The notes beneath the pieces were generated by a model. It searched no databases. It was given only the letters and a program-made list of their open reading frames with translations, and had not been told where the DNA came from. Of a DNA stretch of 64,000 nt, positions 26,803 through 35,914 are shown piece by piece. Each line of letters starts with the position of its first letter. Position 1 is the stretch's first letter. A program made the position numbers and the translations under genes. The stretch is from Microbispora sp. H11081 (GTDB taxonomy: Bacteria; Actinomycetota; Actinomycetes; Streptosporangiales; Streptosporangiaceae), in NCBI RefSeq assembly GCF_012999535.1, contig NZ_JABBWV010000015.1, positions 62,001 through 126,000 of the forward strand. The letters are read 5' to 3'.

Positions 26803-28020
26803 GTGATAGCCACTCAGCCCGTCACCGCCGCGTCACACCAGGTCACCCGGCTGGCCTGGCTGGACGCACTGCGCGGGATCGGTGCGATGGCGGTGGTCGC
26901 CGAGCACGCGCTGCCCTGGCTCATGCCGTCGTTGCGCCCCTACTGGTTCAGTCTCGGCATGTACGGCGTGCTGGTCTTCTTCCTGGTCAGCGGATACATC
27001 ATTCCCGCGTCGCTGGAGAAGCGGGGCGACGTGGGAGCGTTCTGGATCAGCCGGGTTTTCCGGCTGTATCCGCTGTATCTCCTGGTGATCGTGCTCGTGC
27101 TCGCGATGGCGTTCTGGGTTCCGGTGCGTGCGGAGGTGCCCCGGGACCCCTCGGGCGTGGCCGCGCACGTGACCATGCTGCTCGACGTCGTCCACACCGG
27201 CGCGCTCGCCGACCCGATGTGGACGCTGTCGTACGAGATGGTGTTCTACCTGCTGGTGACGGCGTTGTTCGTGGGTGGCGTGCACCGGCGCAGCGGGCGG
27301 CTGGCGATCGCCTTCGGTCTCGTGGCGGTCGGCGCCGGTCTGGTGCTCTCGGCGCCGCTGCTGCCGGGGCCGTGGCCCGCCGTCGTCTCCTGTGTGCTGT
27401 TCGTCGTGGGCCTGGGCTGCCTGATCACCGGCAGGTTCCGCACGGTCGCGGCGTACGCGCTGGGCCTGATGGCGCTCGTGCTCCTCGTGTTCGGCAGCTA
27501 CGTGCCGTGGTTCGGCGCGGCCATCCTCGCGGTGATGTTCACGGGGACGGCGCTGTACCGGTGGGAGCGCGGGACGGGCGGGCTCGGCCCGGTCGTGGCC
27601 GCGGCGGCGCTGGTGGCCGCCGCGCCGGTGTGGTCGATCCAGGCGGGGTGGTGGTGGGTGCAGCCCGACGTGTGGATCATCACGATGATCCTCGCCGGCG
27701 GGACGTTCGCGCTCGGCATGGCGCTGCGCGGGCGGCGCGTCCCCGGCGTGCTGACCTGGCTCGGGCTGATCAGCTACTCCGTCTACCTGCTGCACCACCC
27801 GCTGCTCAAGTATCTGAACGCGCTCGCGGGCGACCTGCGGTCGCTCCCGCCGACCGGCCGGACGGCTCTCGGGCTCGGTTATCTCGTGGCGCTGCTCACG
27901 CTGAGCTGGGTCACCTACCGCTTCCTGGAGACGCCGGCCCAGGCGCTGGGCCGCAGGATCAGTGGACGGTGGCCGTCGTCTCCGTCCCCGACCGGTCGGG
28001 ATATACCTGTCCCGGGGTGA
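26803..28020 (+). CDS. Acyltransferase family 3 membrane protein (OafA/YrhL-like)
   Basis: 405 aa with about ten hydrophobic helices. Opens with RLAWLDALRGIGAMAVVAEHA, where the conserved Arg and His are the family active-site region; GVLVFFLVSGYIIPASL follows, and LISYSVYLLHHPLLKY near the end. Such proteins O-acylate surface sugars or polymers. It opens a cluster of surface-polymer genes. Its last 62 bp overlap the convergent deacetylase gene. Confidence 0.9.
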   Translation: MIATQPVTAASHQVTRLAWLDALRGIGAMAVVAEHALPWLMPSLRPYWFSLGMYGVLVFFLVSGYIIPASLEKRGDVGAFWISRVFRLYPLYLLVIVLVLAMAFWVPVRAEVPRDPSGVAAHVTMLLDVVHTGALADPMWTLSYEMVFYLLVTALFVGGVHRRSGRLAIAFGLVAVGAGLVLSAPLLPGPWPAVVSCVLFVVGLGCLITGRFRTVAAYALGLMALVLLVFGSYVPWFGAAILAVMFTGTALYRWERGTGGLGPVVAAAALVAAAPVWSIQAGWWWVQPDVWIITMILAGGTFALGMALRGRRVPGVLTWLGLISYSVYLLHHPLLKYLNALAGDLRSLPPTGRTALGLGYLVALLTLSWVTYRFLETPAQALGRRISGRWPSSPSPTGRDIPVPG

Positions 28021-28696
28021 GCTCCTGGCCCTGCAGCAGGGTGGACACCGTCACGAAGCTGTAGCCCTCCGCCGTCAGCATCTGGAGCACCTCGGGCATG
28101 GACGCCACGGTCTCCTTGACGGTCTCGTGCATCAGCACGACCTCGCCGTCGCCGGCCACGTCGAGTGCCCGGGTCGTGAGCAGGTCCACGTGCCGGTAGT
28201 CCTTGATGTAGTCCTTGGTGGCCGTCGTGCCGGGCACCTGGATGAGCCCGAACTTGGCGGTGATCTCCTCCACTCCGCCGTTGCGCAGCCCGCCGGGGGC
28301 GCGGAAGAGCTTCGGGGCCTTGCCGGTCGTCTTCTGGATCAGTCGCTGGCTGTCGCCGATCTTCTTGTTGATCTGGGCGTACGTCAGCTCGGTCAGGTAG
28401 CTGGCGTCCCACGAGTGGTTGCCGATCTCGTGACCCGCCTTGGCGATCATCTGAGTGATCTTCGGGTGCTTCTTCACCTCCGTCCCGATGACGAAGAACG
28501 TCGCCTTCGCCTTGTACTGGGCGAGGGTCTTCAGCAACGTCTGGGTGTACTTCCCCGGACCGTCGTCGAAGGTCAGGGCGATGCACTTGTGGGTCGCGCA
28601 GTACGGTTCATCGGTCCCGCGGGCCTGCGCAGGGGTGGCGGTGGCCGCGGCGAGGGCGCACGCGACGGCCACGGCGATCAGACGACGTACAGCCAT
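27959..28696 (-). CDS. Secreted polysaccharide deacetylase (NodB/CE4)
   Basis: 245 aa from ATG 28696, with GAGGAG just before it. Signal peptide MAVRRLIAVAVACALAAATA ending at APAQARG-like. CE4 motif 1 IALTFDDGPG, motif 2 HEIGNHSWD (metal HxxxH), motif 3 RAPGGLRNG, motif 5 VVLMHETVKETV. It likely removes N-acetyl groups from extracellular or cell-wall sugars. The convergent 62-bp overlap with the acyltransferase could produce antisense pairing of the two messages. Confidence 0.92.
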   Translation of the reverse strand: MAVRRLIAVAVACALAAATATPAQARGTDEPYCATHKCIALTFDDGPGKYTQTLLKTLAQYKAKATFFVIGTEVKKHPKITQMIAKAGHEIGNHSWDASYLTELTYAQINKKIGDSQRLIQKTTGKAPKLFRAPGGLRNGGVEEITAKFGLIQVPGTTATKDYIKDYRHVDLLTTRALDVAGDGEVVLMHETVKETVASMPEVLQMLTAEGYSFVTVSTLLQGQELTPGQVYPDRSGTETTATVH

Positions 28697-28915
28697 GGGG
28701 ATACTCCTCGGGAATCTATAACGCGGCATCGTAACGTGCTTCACGTCACTTCCTCCTCGTCAGTCCGGTTTCTCACCGCCGGTAAATCCGCGCCCACCTG
28801 CGGCGAAGGGCGATTAAACCTTCGGCCAAGGAAGGGAATAACCCGGCCCGTCACGGGTGGGGTTCGCGATGCTGGGCCGGTCGGAAGAGGACCCCGGGCA
28901 TGGTGAGGAGGGCGG

Positions 28916-30790
28916 GTGAAGCGAGCCGCCTCCCGGTCGGCGTGGGGGACGTGGATCGGGTTCGAGTCCTGTCCCGCGCTGCTCGGCCGTCTCGTCGAGG
29001 GCTTCGCCGGTCCCTGGACCGCGCTTGAGGAGGTGCCCGTCCCCGCGCCGCCGTCGGCAGCGGCGGGCGACGCGGACGCGATCCCCGGCACCGTCCCCAC
29101 AGTGAACAGCCCGGACGGCGCGACCGGCGTGGAGCGGGCGCAGGATGGCACCGGCGCGGTCGGATGCGTCGTGCTCGCCGCCCGCTCCCCGGCCGATCTG
29201 CGCAGGGCGGTGCCGCTGCGCGGCCTGCTGCCCACGGCGACGCGGGTCAGGATCGCCGTCGCCGACGTGCCGCCCTGGGCGGCCCAGCCCCTGCCGGCCG
29301 CCGCGCCGGGCGCCTGCTGGCGTCACCTCGCCGAGATGCGGATCGTGCGCCGCAAGCGCGGCTGGCACCTGGACGCCGCCTTCACCGAGCCGGTGCCGGC
29401 CGGTGACGTCGTCGCCCACGTGGCACGCGGCCTGTTCGGCGGGTGCGAGGCGACCACTCCCGTCGCGGGGCTGGAGGGCGGCGGCGCGGCCGACTGGCGG
29501 CCCGGCGACCCCAACGTGACGTTGTCGCCGCCCGGCGGGCCGGTGCCGGACCGCCGCGACGCCCCCGGCTGCGATCTGCCGCTGCCCCTGGCGGAGACGG
29601 CCGGTTCCGTGCCGCCCCTGGACGAGGCCGTGGTCAACCCCATCGGGTTCCGGCAGCATCCCGCGCAGGGGACGGCGGCGCTCGCCGCGCACCGGGACGG
29701 GTTCGTCGTCACCCTCGGCGGTGACACGCTCGTACGGATCCCTGCCGCGGGCCGGGTCACGGACGTCGACGTCGCCCGCCTGCGGGACTTACGCGGGATC
29801 GAGGTGCCCGCGATCGAGGGACGGGCGTCCGCCGTCGCCCGTGTCGTGGCCGCCCTCGCGGCCGCCGGGATCCCGGTCGTCACCGCACCCGACGCCGCCC
29901 GCGACCGGGCGCTCGGCCCCGGCCTGGCCGCCGCGCTCGCCGCCGTGACCCACGAGGCGATCACGTCCGACCTGCGCCGCGAGGAGCTGAGCGTCCGGCT
30001 GCGCAGGGCCGCGCTGCGCGAGCACGGGGCCGCCGCCCGCTGGCGGGGTCTCGCCCTGGCCGCGGGCCTGCCGGTGCCGCCGGAGCCGCGGGTGTCGATC
30101 CTGCTGTGCACGCGCCGCCCTGAGATGGTGCCGTTCGCGGTCGAGCAGATGGGGCGCCAGCGCGGCGTCACCGCGGAACTGATCGTGGGGATGCACGGCT
30201 TCACGGCGGCGGAGACGGTGCTGCCCCGTACGCCGCTGCCGCTCACCGTCATCGAGGCCCCGGCCGCGACGCCGTTCGGCGAGGTGCTGAACCGGATGGC
30301 CGCCGCGGCGTCGGGGTCGTACCTGACGAAGGTGGACGACGACGACTGGTACGGCCCCGACCACCTCGCCGACCTCCTGCTCGCGCGGCACTACAGCGGC
30401 GCGGACCTGGTCGGGACCGCGGCGGAGTTCGTCTACCTGGAGTCGCTCGACGTGACGATCAGGAGGTGCATCGGCACCGAGCGGTTCGCCCCGCTGGTCG
30501 CCGGGGGCACGATGCTGGTCACCCGGGCGGCGTTCGAGGCGGCCGGCGGCTTCCGGCCGCTGGCGAGGACCGTGGACGGCCAGCTCCTGCAGGCGGTGGA
30601 GGCCGTCGGCGGCCGGATCTACCGCACCCACGGCCTCGGCTACATGCTGCGTCGCCGCAGCGCGTACGGACACACCTGGCGCCAGCCCGTGCAGTCGTTC
30701 CTCGCGGCCTATCAGGAGCAGTGGCGCGGGCTGGTCTTCAACGAACTGATGGAGGACGGTGCCGGATGGCGGGCGGAGGTGAGGACGTGA
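28916..30790 (+). CDS. Glycosyltransferase family 2-like protein with large N-terminal extension
   Basis: 624 aa from GTG 28916, with GAGGAGGG upstream. Residues 1-390 are of unknown fold, Ala/Pro/Gly rich, beginning WGTWIGFESCPALLGRLVEG. Residues about 395-610 form a GT-A domain: RVSILLCTRRPEMVPFAVEQ, DxD-like KVDDDDWYGPDHLADL and a C-terminal acceptor helix. It overlaps the next glycosyltransferase by 4 bp. Role in building a surface polymer is inferred from the cluster; donor and acceptor are unknown. Confidence 0.75.
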   Translation: MKRAASRSAWGTWIGFESCPALLGRLVEGFAGPWTALEEVPVPAPPSAAAGDADAIPGTVPTVNSPDGATGVERAQDGTGAVGCVVLAARSPADLRRAVPLRGLLPTATRVRIAVADVPPWAAQPLPAAAPGACWRHLAEMRIVRRKRGWHLDAAFTEPVPAGDVVAHVARGLFGGCEATTPVAGLEGGGAADWRPGDPNVTLSPPGGPVPDRRDAPGCDLPLPLAETAGSVPPLDEAVVNPIGFRQHPAQGTAALAAHRDGFVVTLGGDTLVRIPAAGRVTDVDVARLRDLRGIEVPAIEGRASAVARVVAALAAAGIPVVTAPDAARDRALGPGLAAALAAVTHEAITSDLRREELSVRLRRAALREHGAAARWRGLALAAGLPVPPEPRVSILLCTRRPEMVPFAVEQMGRQRGVTAELIVGMHGFTAAETVLPRTPLPLTVIEAPAATPFGEVLNRMAAAASGSYLTKVDDDDWYGPDHLADLLLARHYSGADLVGTAAEFVYLESLDVTIRRCIGTERFAPLVAGGTMLVTRAAFEAAGGFRPLARTVDGQLLQAVEAVGGRIYRTHGLGYMLRRRSAYGHTWRQPVQSFLAAYQEQWRGLVFNELMEDGAGWRAEVRT

Positions 30791-32415
30791 CGGGGGCTGT
30801 GCGCATCCCGCTCAACGACTACGGGGTGCTGGGGGAGCCGCCCGCGCTCGGGGAGTGGACCCCCACGCGGACGGTGAGCGTGGTGGTCCCCGCCCACCGC
30901 GCGGAGCGCACCCTGCCGCTGACGCTGGCAGGCCTGGCCCGGCAGACGTACCCGGCCCACCTCATGGAGGTCGTGGTCGTGGACGACGGCGAACGGCCCA
31001 TGTCGCCGCCGCTCGAGTCGTACGCGGGGCCGCTGCCGGAGCGGCTGCGGGTGGTACGCCCGCGTGACGGGGAGTGGGGCAGGGCGAGCGCCTGCGCGGC
31101 GGGGGCCGAGGCGGCCCATGGAGAGGTGATCCTCTACCTGGACGCCGACATCGTGCTGTTCCCCGAGCACGTGGAGGCCCAGATGCGCTGGCACCACATG
31201 GCCGACTACCTGGTCGTGCTCGGGCACCTGCGGTTCGTGCCCGGCCTGGACGAGGTCCCGGCGAGCGAGGTGCTCGCGGCCGTCGACGCGGGCGCGGTGC
31301 ACAAGCTCTACGCCGAGGAGGACGCCACGCCGCAGTGGACAGAGCGGCGCTGGGACCAGACCGACGACCTGCGGGCGGCCGGTTTCAGCGCGTTCTCCGT
31401 CATGGTCGGGGCCACCGCGTCGCTGCCCGCCCGCCTGCTGCGTGACGCGGGAGGGCTCGACGCCTCGCTGGTCCTCGGCGAGGACACCGAACTCGGCTAC
31501 CGGCTGGCCCAGGCGGGGGCCGTGTTCGTGCCCGACCGCCGCAGCCGGTGCTGGCACCTCGGCAGGTCGACCGTCATGCGCCGCGAGGCCGACGTGAAGC
31601 GGCACAACTGGCCCCACCTCGCCGAGCGCGTCCCGAGCTTCCGCTGGCTGCGCAGGCACCCCCACCGCTCCTATCTGGTGCCGTACGTCGACGTGGTGGT
31701 CGAGGTGGGGGACGCGTCGTTCGAGGATGTCAGGGCCACCGTCGACGCCGTGCTCGCCGGGCGCCTGCCCGACGTGCGGGTGACCGTCGTCGGGCCGTGG
31801 GGGCGGCTCGGCGGCGGGCGGCGGGACCCGCTCGGCGATCCCGCGCTCGACCTCCGGCTGGTTCTCGCCTGCTACCAGGGCGAGCCGCGCGTGCGGTTCC
31901 GGGAGGCCGTGCCGGACGACTGCTTCCCCGTGCCGTTCCGCTTCCACTGCCCGCCCGGCTGGGTGCCGTCTCGGGGCACCATCGGTTCTGTCGTGAAGCA
32001 CGCGGACCGGCAGCGGCTTGGCGTCGTCTCGCTGGCGCTGGACGAGCGGAAGGACGGCCGCGTCGTCAGCGCCCGGCTGGAGCGCACCGCCGCGATGAGC
32101 CGCGCCCGCCGGTGCGCGGGGCCGGGGGACGACCTCGACGACCTGGTCCACGAGATGTACGGCACGGTGTGGGTCGCGGGCGCCACGTGGGGGTTCCTGC
32201 CCGCCGACATCGCGTCGGCCACCGCGTCGCCGATGCCGGGGCACGACCGGGCCCGCTCCTCCTCCGGATCGCCCCGCTCCGCCCCTGGATGGGTGCGCTT
32301 CACTCCCAGGTCGCTTCGCGCCACCCCTGGATCGCTTCGCTTCGTACGCAGGCCGCTGCGCCGCACGGCCCGGTCGCTCCGCAGGCGCCTGCGGGCGCTC
32401 GTGCGCCCGGCCTGA
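30787..32415 (+). CDS. Glycosyltransferase family 2 protein
   Basis: 542 aa from GTG 30787, with GGAGGTGAGG at 30775. GT-A domain in residues 20-270: TVSVVVPAHRAERTLPLTLA, VVVVDDGERPM, DxD in ILYLDADIVLF, and the late motif LVLGEDTELGYRLA. Residues about 300-470 are a second, unassigned region; the last 60 are an Arg/Ser-rich tail that may contact membrane or polymer. It is cotranscribed with the preceding gene (GTGA overlap), and a TagF-like gene follows after 40 bp. Confidence 0.85.
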   Translation: MTGAVRIPLNDYGVLGEPPALGEWTPTRTVSVVVPAHRAERTLPLTLAGLARQTYPAHLMEVVVVDDGERPMSPPLESYAGPLPERLRVVRPRDGEWGRASACAAGAEAAHGEVILYLDADIVLFPEHVEAQMRWHHMADYLVVLGHLRFVPGLDEVPASEVLAAVDAGAVHKLYAEEDATPQWTERRWDQTDDLRAAGFSAFSVMVGATASLPARLLRDAGGLDASLVLGEDTELGYRLAQAGAVFVPDRRSRCWHLGRSTVMRREADVKRHNWPHLAERVPSFRWLRRHPHRSYLVPYVDVVVEVGDASFEDVRATVDAVLAGRLPDVRVTVVGPWGRLGGGRRDPLGDPALDLRLVLACYQGEPRVRFREAVPDDCFPVPFRFHCPPGWVPSRGTIGSVVKHADRQRLGVVSLALDERKDGRVVSARLERTAAMSRARRCAGPGDDLDDLVHEMYGTVWVAGATWGFLPADIASATASPMPGHDRARSSSGSPRSAPGWVRFTPRSLRATPGSLRFVRRPLRRTARSLRRRLRALVRPA

Positions 32416-32455
32416 GCCGGGCCTACCACCGACCGCCGACTCGCAAGGACAAGCC

Positions 32456-35400
32456 ATGCCCCGCCTGAGCGTGATCGTCCCCATCTACGACGTGGAACCG
32501 TACCTCGCCGGGTGCCTGGCCTCGGTCGCCGCGCAGACCTGGGAGGACGTCGAGGTCGTCATGGTCGATGACGGCTCGCCGGACGGCAGCGCCGCGATCG
32601 CCGCCGGCTTCGCGGCGCGGGACGACAGGTTCCGGCTGGTGAGCCAGGCCAACGCGGGGCTCGGCGCGGCACGCAACACGGGGGTGCGGCACGCGACGGG
32701 GGACTACCTGATGTTCCTCGACAGCGACGACCTGCTACCCGCGCACGCCCTCGAGCACCTCATGGCGTCCCTGGAGCGTACGGGGTCGGACCTCGCCACG
32801 GGCAACGTGCTGCGCCTCGACGCGCGCGGCGCCCGCCAGTCGGCCATGCACAGGGCCGTGTTCGCCGACGCCGCCGCGGCGACCCACATCACCAGGACGC
32901 GCACGCTGCTCCGCGACCGCCTGGTGACCAACAAGCTGTGGCGCCGCTCGTTCTGGGACGCCCACGGGTTCGCCTTCCCCGAGGGCGTGCTGTACGAGGA
33001 CATCGCGGTGGCGCTGCGCGCCCACTTCCTGGCGCGGTCGGTGGACGTCCTGCCCTCGCCGGTCTACGTGTGGCGGCGGCGCGAGGACGGCGGCCGTTCG
33101 ATCACCCAGGACAAGGCCCGGACCGCGCATCTGGAGGACCGGTTCGCCGCCGTGACCCAGGTCCGCCGCTTCCTCAGCCAGCACCACTTCACCGCGCACA
33201 TCCACGCCTGGGACCACGCCGTGCTCGACGGCGACCTCACGAACTTCCTCGACGTGCTCGACCAGGGCACCGCGGAGTTCCGGGAGCGCTTTCTCGACCT
33301 CGCCGGCCGCTACCTGGAGGACGTGGCGCCACCGGTGCTCGACGGGCTGCCCGCCCTGCGGCGCCTGCAGTGGCATCTGGTGCGCCTGCGCCGCCTGACC
33401 GACCTGCTGGACGTCCTGGCCTGGGACCGGGAGGTGCGACCCGACCGGCGGCTCGTCCGCAGGATGGGCGGCCACCATCTGAACGTCTCCCTCCCGCGCT
33501 CCGCCGACATCCCCGCCACCGTCACCAAGGCCAGGGACGAACTCGTCCCGCGTCACCGGATCGACGCGGTCAGGTGGGAGGACGGCGTGCTCGTGGTGGA
33601 GGGCCGCGCCGCCCCGCCGTACCTGCGCCCCACCCGGCGCGTCCACCAGCAGGTCTTCGCGACCCTCGTCCACGAGCGGACGGGACGGCGCGTCCGGGTG
33701 CCCGCCTCGGTCACCAGGGCCCGGATCTCCACGAAGTCGAAGGAACGCGACTGGGGCGGCTTCCGGCTGGCGATCGACCCGGCGGCGCTGGCCAGGCCGG
33801 GCCGCCTCGGCCGGTGGCACGTTGAGTTGCGCGTGCTCCACCGGGGCGCCCTGCGGCGCGGACGGCTGACTGATCCGCGCGTCCCCGTCCCGATTGTCGA
33901 GGGGGCGGGGTATCGCGCCGTGGGCCCCGACCACTACGTCGCGCCGCTCCTCGGGGAGACCGGCGACCTCGTGCTCCGCGCCGAGCGGGAGACCGCCCGG
34001 GTCGTCACCCACGAGGTGCGGGACGGCCGCCTGCGCCTCGTGGGCCACGTCGTCAACGACCTCGGACCGAGCCCGGTGCTCCAGGTCACCCGGCGTCCCG
34101 GCGGCGTTCCCCGCACCTGTCCCGTGCACGTCGACGGGCGGACGTTCGAGGCCGTCGTCGACCTGCGCGACCTACTGCCCCCGAGCCGGGCCGCCGCGTT
34201 CCGGGAGCTCGTGCCGGCGGAGGTCGCCGCGCCGGAGGCATGGTGGGAGGTCACGGTGGTGGCCGCCGACGGCGCGGTCACCCCGGTGACCCTCGCCGAG
34301 GACGTGCCCACCGGCCGGTACGGCCTGGCCGGCCGGGAGATGGTCGTGTCCAGGGACGGCACCGGCGGCCTGGTCCTGCGCGACCAGGCCGCCGCGGCGT
34401 ACGCCGACCTCGCCGAGTGGCTGCCCGGCGGCGAGTTGCTCCTGGAAGGCGGCCTCACCGTGCCGCACGAGATGTCGGCGCTGGTGGTGACCGCGCTCGA
34501 CGCAGCCCCCTGGCGCGGGGAGCGGCTGCTGCCGATCGAGGGCGCGGGGAGCCGGTTCAGGGCCCGGCTGACGCCCGAGCGGGTGTGCTCGGCCGCCGGC
34601 CCGTTGCCGCTGCCGCGCGGCCGGTACGCCCTGTCGATCCGGGCGCGCGCCGCCGGGGGAGGCTGGACCGATCTGCCCTTGGAGCTCGACACGGAGGTGC
34701 CGGCGCCCCACCAGACGGCCCGCCGTACGTTCGGGATCGCCACGTCGGGTCCCGGCAGGGCCGTGCTGACCGTGAGCGGCGACCTGACCGCCGACGAGCG
34801 CGGCAGGAAGGCGCAGCGGGTGCTGCGCGCGACGGCCTATCCGCAGATGAGGGACAGGTCGCTGCGGGACGCCGTCCTGTTCGACGGCGGCGCGGGCACC
34901 CGTTTCGGCGGCAGCCCGAGGGCGGTCTGCGAGGAACTGCGCCGCAGGGGGGCCGACCTGCCGCTGCTGTGGAACGTGCGCGACGGCCAGGTCGCCCTGC
35001 CCGGCGACGTGGAAGCGGTGCGCACGCTGGGGCGGGAACACTACGAGGCCCTCGCCCGGTGCCGCTACGTCGTCACCGACGCGCCGCTGCCGCGCTGGTT
35101 CAGGCGCAGGCCGGGCCAGGTGGTCCTGCAGACCTGGCAGGGGTCCGCCCACGGTGGCGGTGACGCCCGTGACGATGTCGGGGCGGGTCAGTGGACCCAT
35201 CTCCTGTCCCCAGGCCCGCGGTGGACGCCGTCGCTGCGGGGGACGCCGGGCTTCGGCGGGCAGGTGTGGGAGACCGGCCTGCCCTGCGACGACCTGCTGA
35301 CGGGCCCCGGCGCGGAGGAGCGCGCCGCCGAGGTGCGGCGCCGCCTCGGTCTGCCGGAGCCCGCCCGCGTCGTGCTGTACGTCGCGGGGGAGCACGACAC

Positions 35401-35818
35401 GCTCGACGCGGGACGCCTGGCGGACGGGCTGCCTGAGGACCACGTCCTGCTGGTCCGCCGGCTCTCGGAGGCAGGGCCCGACGAGGCGCGCCTGCGGGAC
35501 GTCACCGGCCATCCCGACCCGCACGAGCTGTACCTCGCCGCGGACGTCCTCGTCGCCGGGGACGTGGCGGCCGTGTTCGACTTCGCCGTGACCGGCCGGC
35601 CGGTGCTCCTGCACGCGGGCCGGCCGCAGGACCTGTGGCTCCTTCCAGAGGCGCCGGGGCCGGCGCTGCGGCGCGAGGCCGAGGTGCTCGACGCGGTCGC
35701 ACACCTCGACGAGGTCGCCGACAAGCACCGGGACGCGCACGCCGCCTTCCTGGCGAGGCATCGCCCGATGGCCGACGGCCGGGCCGCCTGCCGCGTGGTT
35801 GACGGCCTGTTCGGCTGA
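32456..35818 (+). CDS. GT2 + TagF-like fusion A: intact GT2, degenerate glycerophosphotransferase half
   Basis: 1120 aa. The GT2 domain (residues 1-330) is intact: LSVIVPIYDVEPYLAGCLAS, VDDGSPDGS with Asp38-39, FLDSDDLLP with Asp89-92. A long beta-rich middle (about 350-800) has no clear family. The last 300 residues align with CDP-glycerol:glycerophosphate glycerophosphotransferases but lack key residues: WQGSAHGG replaces the WHGTP block (Gln895 for His), the second catalytic His block reads VRRLSEAG, and AGDVAAVFDF replaces TDYSS. It is thus probably a working sugar transferase with a dead polymerase half. Compare the next gene. Confidence 0.85.
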   Translation: MPRLSVIVPIYDVEPYLAGCLASVAAQTWEDVEVVMVDDGSPDGSAAIAAGFAARDDRFRLVSQANAGLGAARNTGVRHATGDYLMFLDSDDLLPAHALEHLMASLERTGSDLATGNVLRLDARGARQSAMHRAVFADAAAATHITRTRTLLRDRLVTNKLWRRSFWDAHGFAFPEGVLYEDIAVALRAHFLARSVDVLPSPVYVWRRREDGGRSITQDKARTAHLEDRFAAVTQVRRFLSQHHFTAHIHAWDHAVLDGDLTNFLDVLDQGTAEFRERFLDLAGRYLEDVAPPVLDGLPALRRLQWHLVRLRRLTDLLDVLAWDREVRPDRRLVRRMGGHHLNVSLPRSADIPATVTKARDELVPRHRIDAVRWEDGVLVVEGRAAPPYLRPTRRVHQQVFATLVHERTGRRVRVPASVTRARISTKSKERDWGGFRLAIDPAALARPGRLGRWHVELRVLHRGALRRGRLTDPRVPVPIVEGAGYRAVGPDHYVAPLLGETGDLVLRAERETARVVTHEVRDGRLRLVGHVVNDLGPSPVLQVTRRPGGVPRTCPVHVDGRTFEAVVDLRDLLPPSRAAAFRELVPAEVAAPEAWWEVTVVAADGAVTPVTLAEDVPTGRYGLAGREMVVSRDGTGGLVLRDQAAAAYADLAEWLPGGELLLEGGLTVPHEMSALVVTALDAAPWRGERLLPIEGAGSRFRARLTPERVCSAAGPLPLPRGRYALSIRARAAGGGWTDLPLELDTEVPAPHQTARRTFGIATSGPGRAVLTVSGDLTADERGRKAQRVLRATAYPQMRDRSLRDAVLFDGGAGTRFGGSPRAVCEELRRRGADLPLLWNVRDGQVALPGDVEAVRTLGREHYEALARCRYVVTDAPLPRWFRRRPGQVVLQTWQGSAHGGGDARDDVGAGQWTHLLSPGPRWTPSLRGTPGFGGQVWETGLPCDDLLTGPGAEERAAEVRRRLGLPEPARVVLYVAGEHDTLDAGRLADGLPEDHVLLVRRLSEAGPDEARLRDVTGHPDPHELYLAADVLVAGDVAAVFDFAVTGRPVLLHAGRPQDLWLLPEAPGPALRREAEVLDAVAHLDEVADKHRDAHAAFLARHRPMADGRAACRVVDGLFG

Positions 35819-35834
35819 CCACGCCGCATACGCG

Positions 35835-35850
35835 GGTCAAGAACCGGCAA
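35835..35850 (+). promoter_or_regulatory. Shared 16-mer upstream of fusion B
   Basis: GGTCAAGAACCGGCAA, found again exactly at 42213-42228. Each copy ends 64-65 bp before the chosen start of a plus-strand polymer gene. Possibly an activator site or alternative-sigma promoter part. Confidence 0.5.
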
Positions 35851-35914
35851 AGCGACCGTAAGGCATCGGGGATGGGCCGGGTGGCGCGCCGCCGGGCGTC
35901 GGCATCCTGACGGC

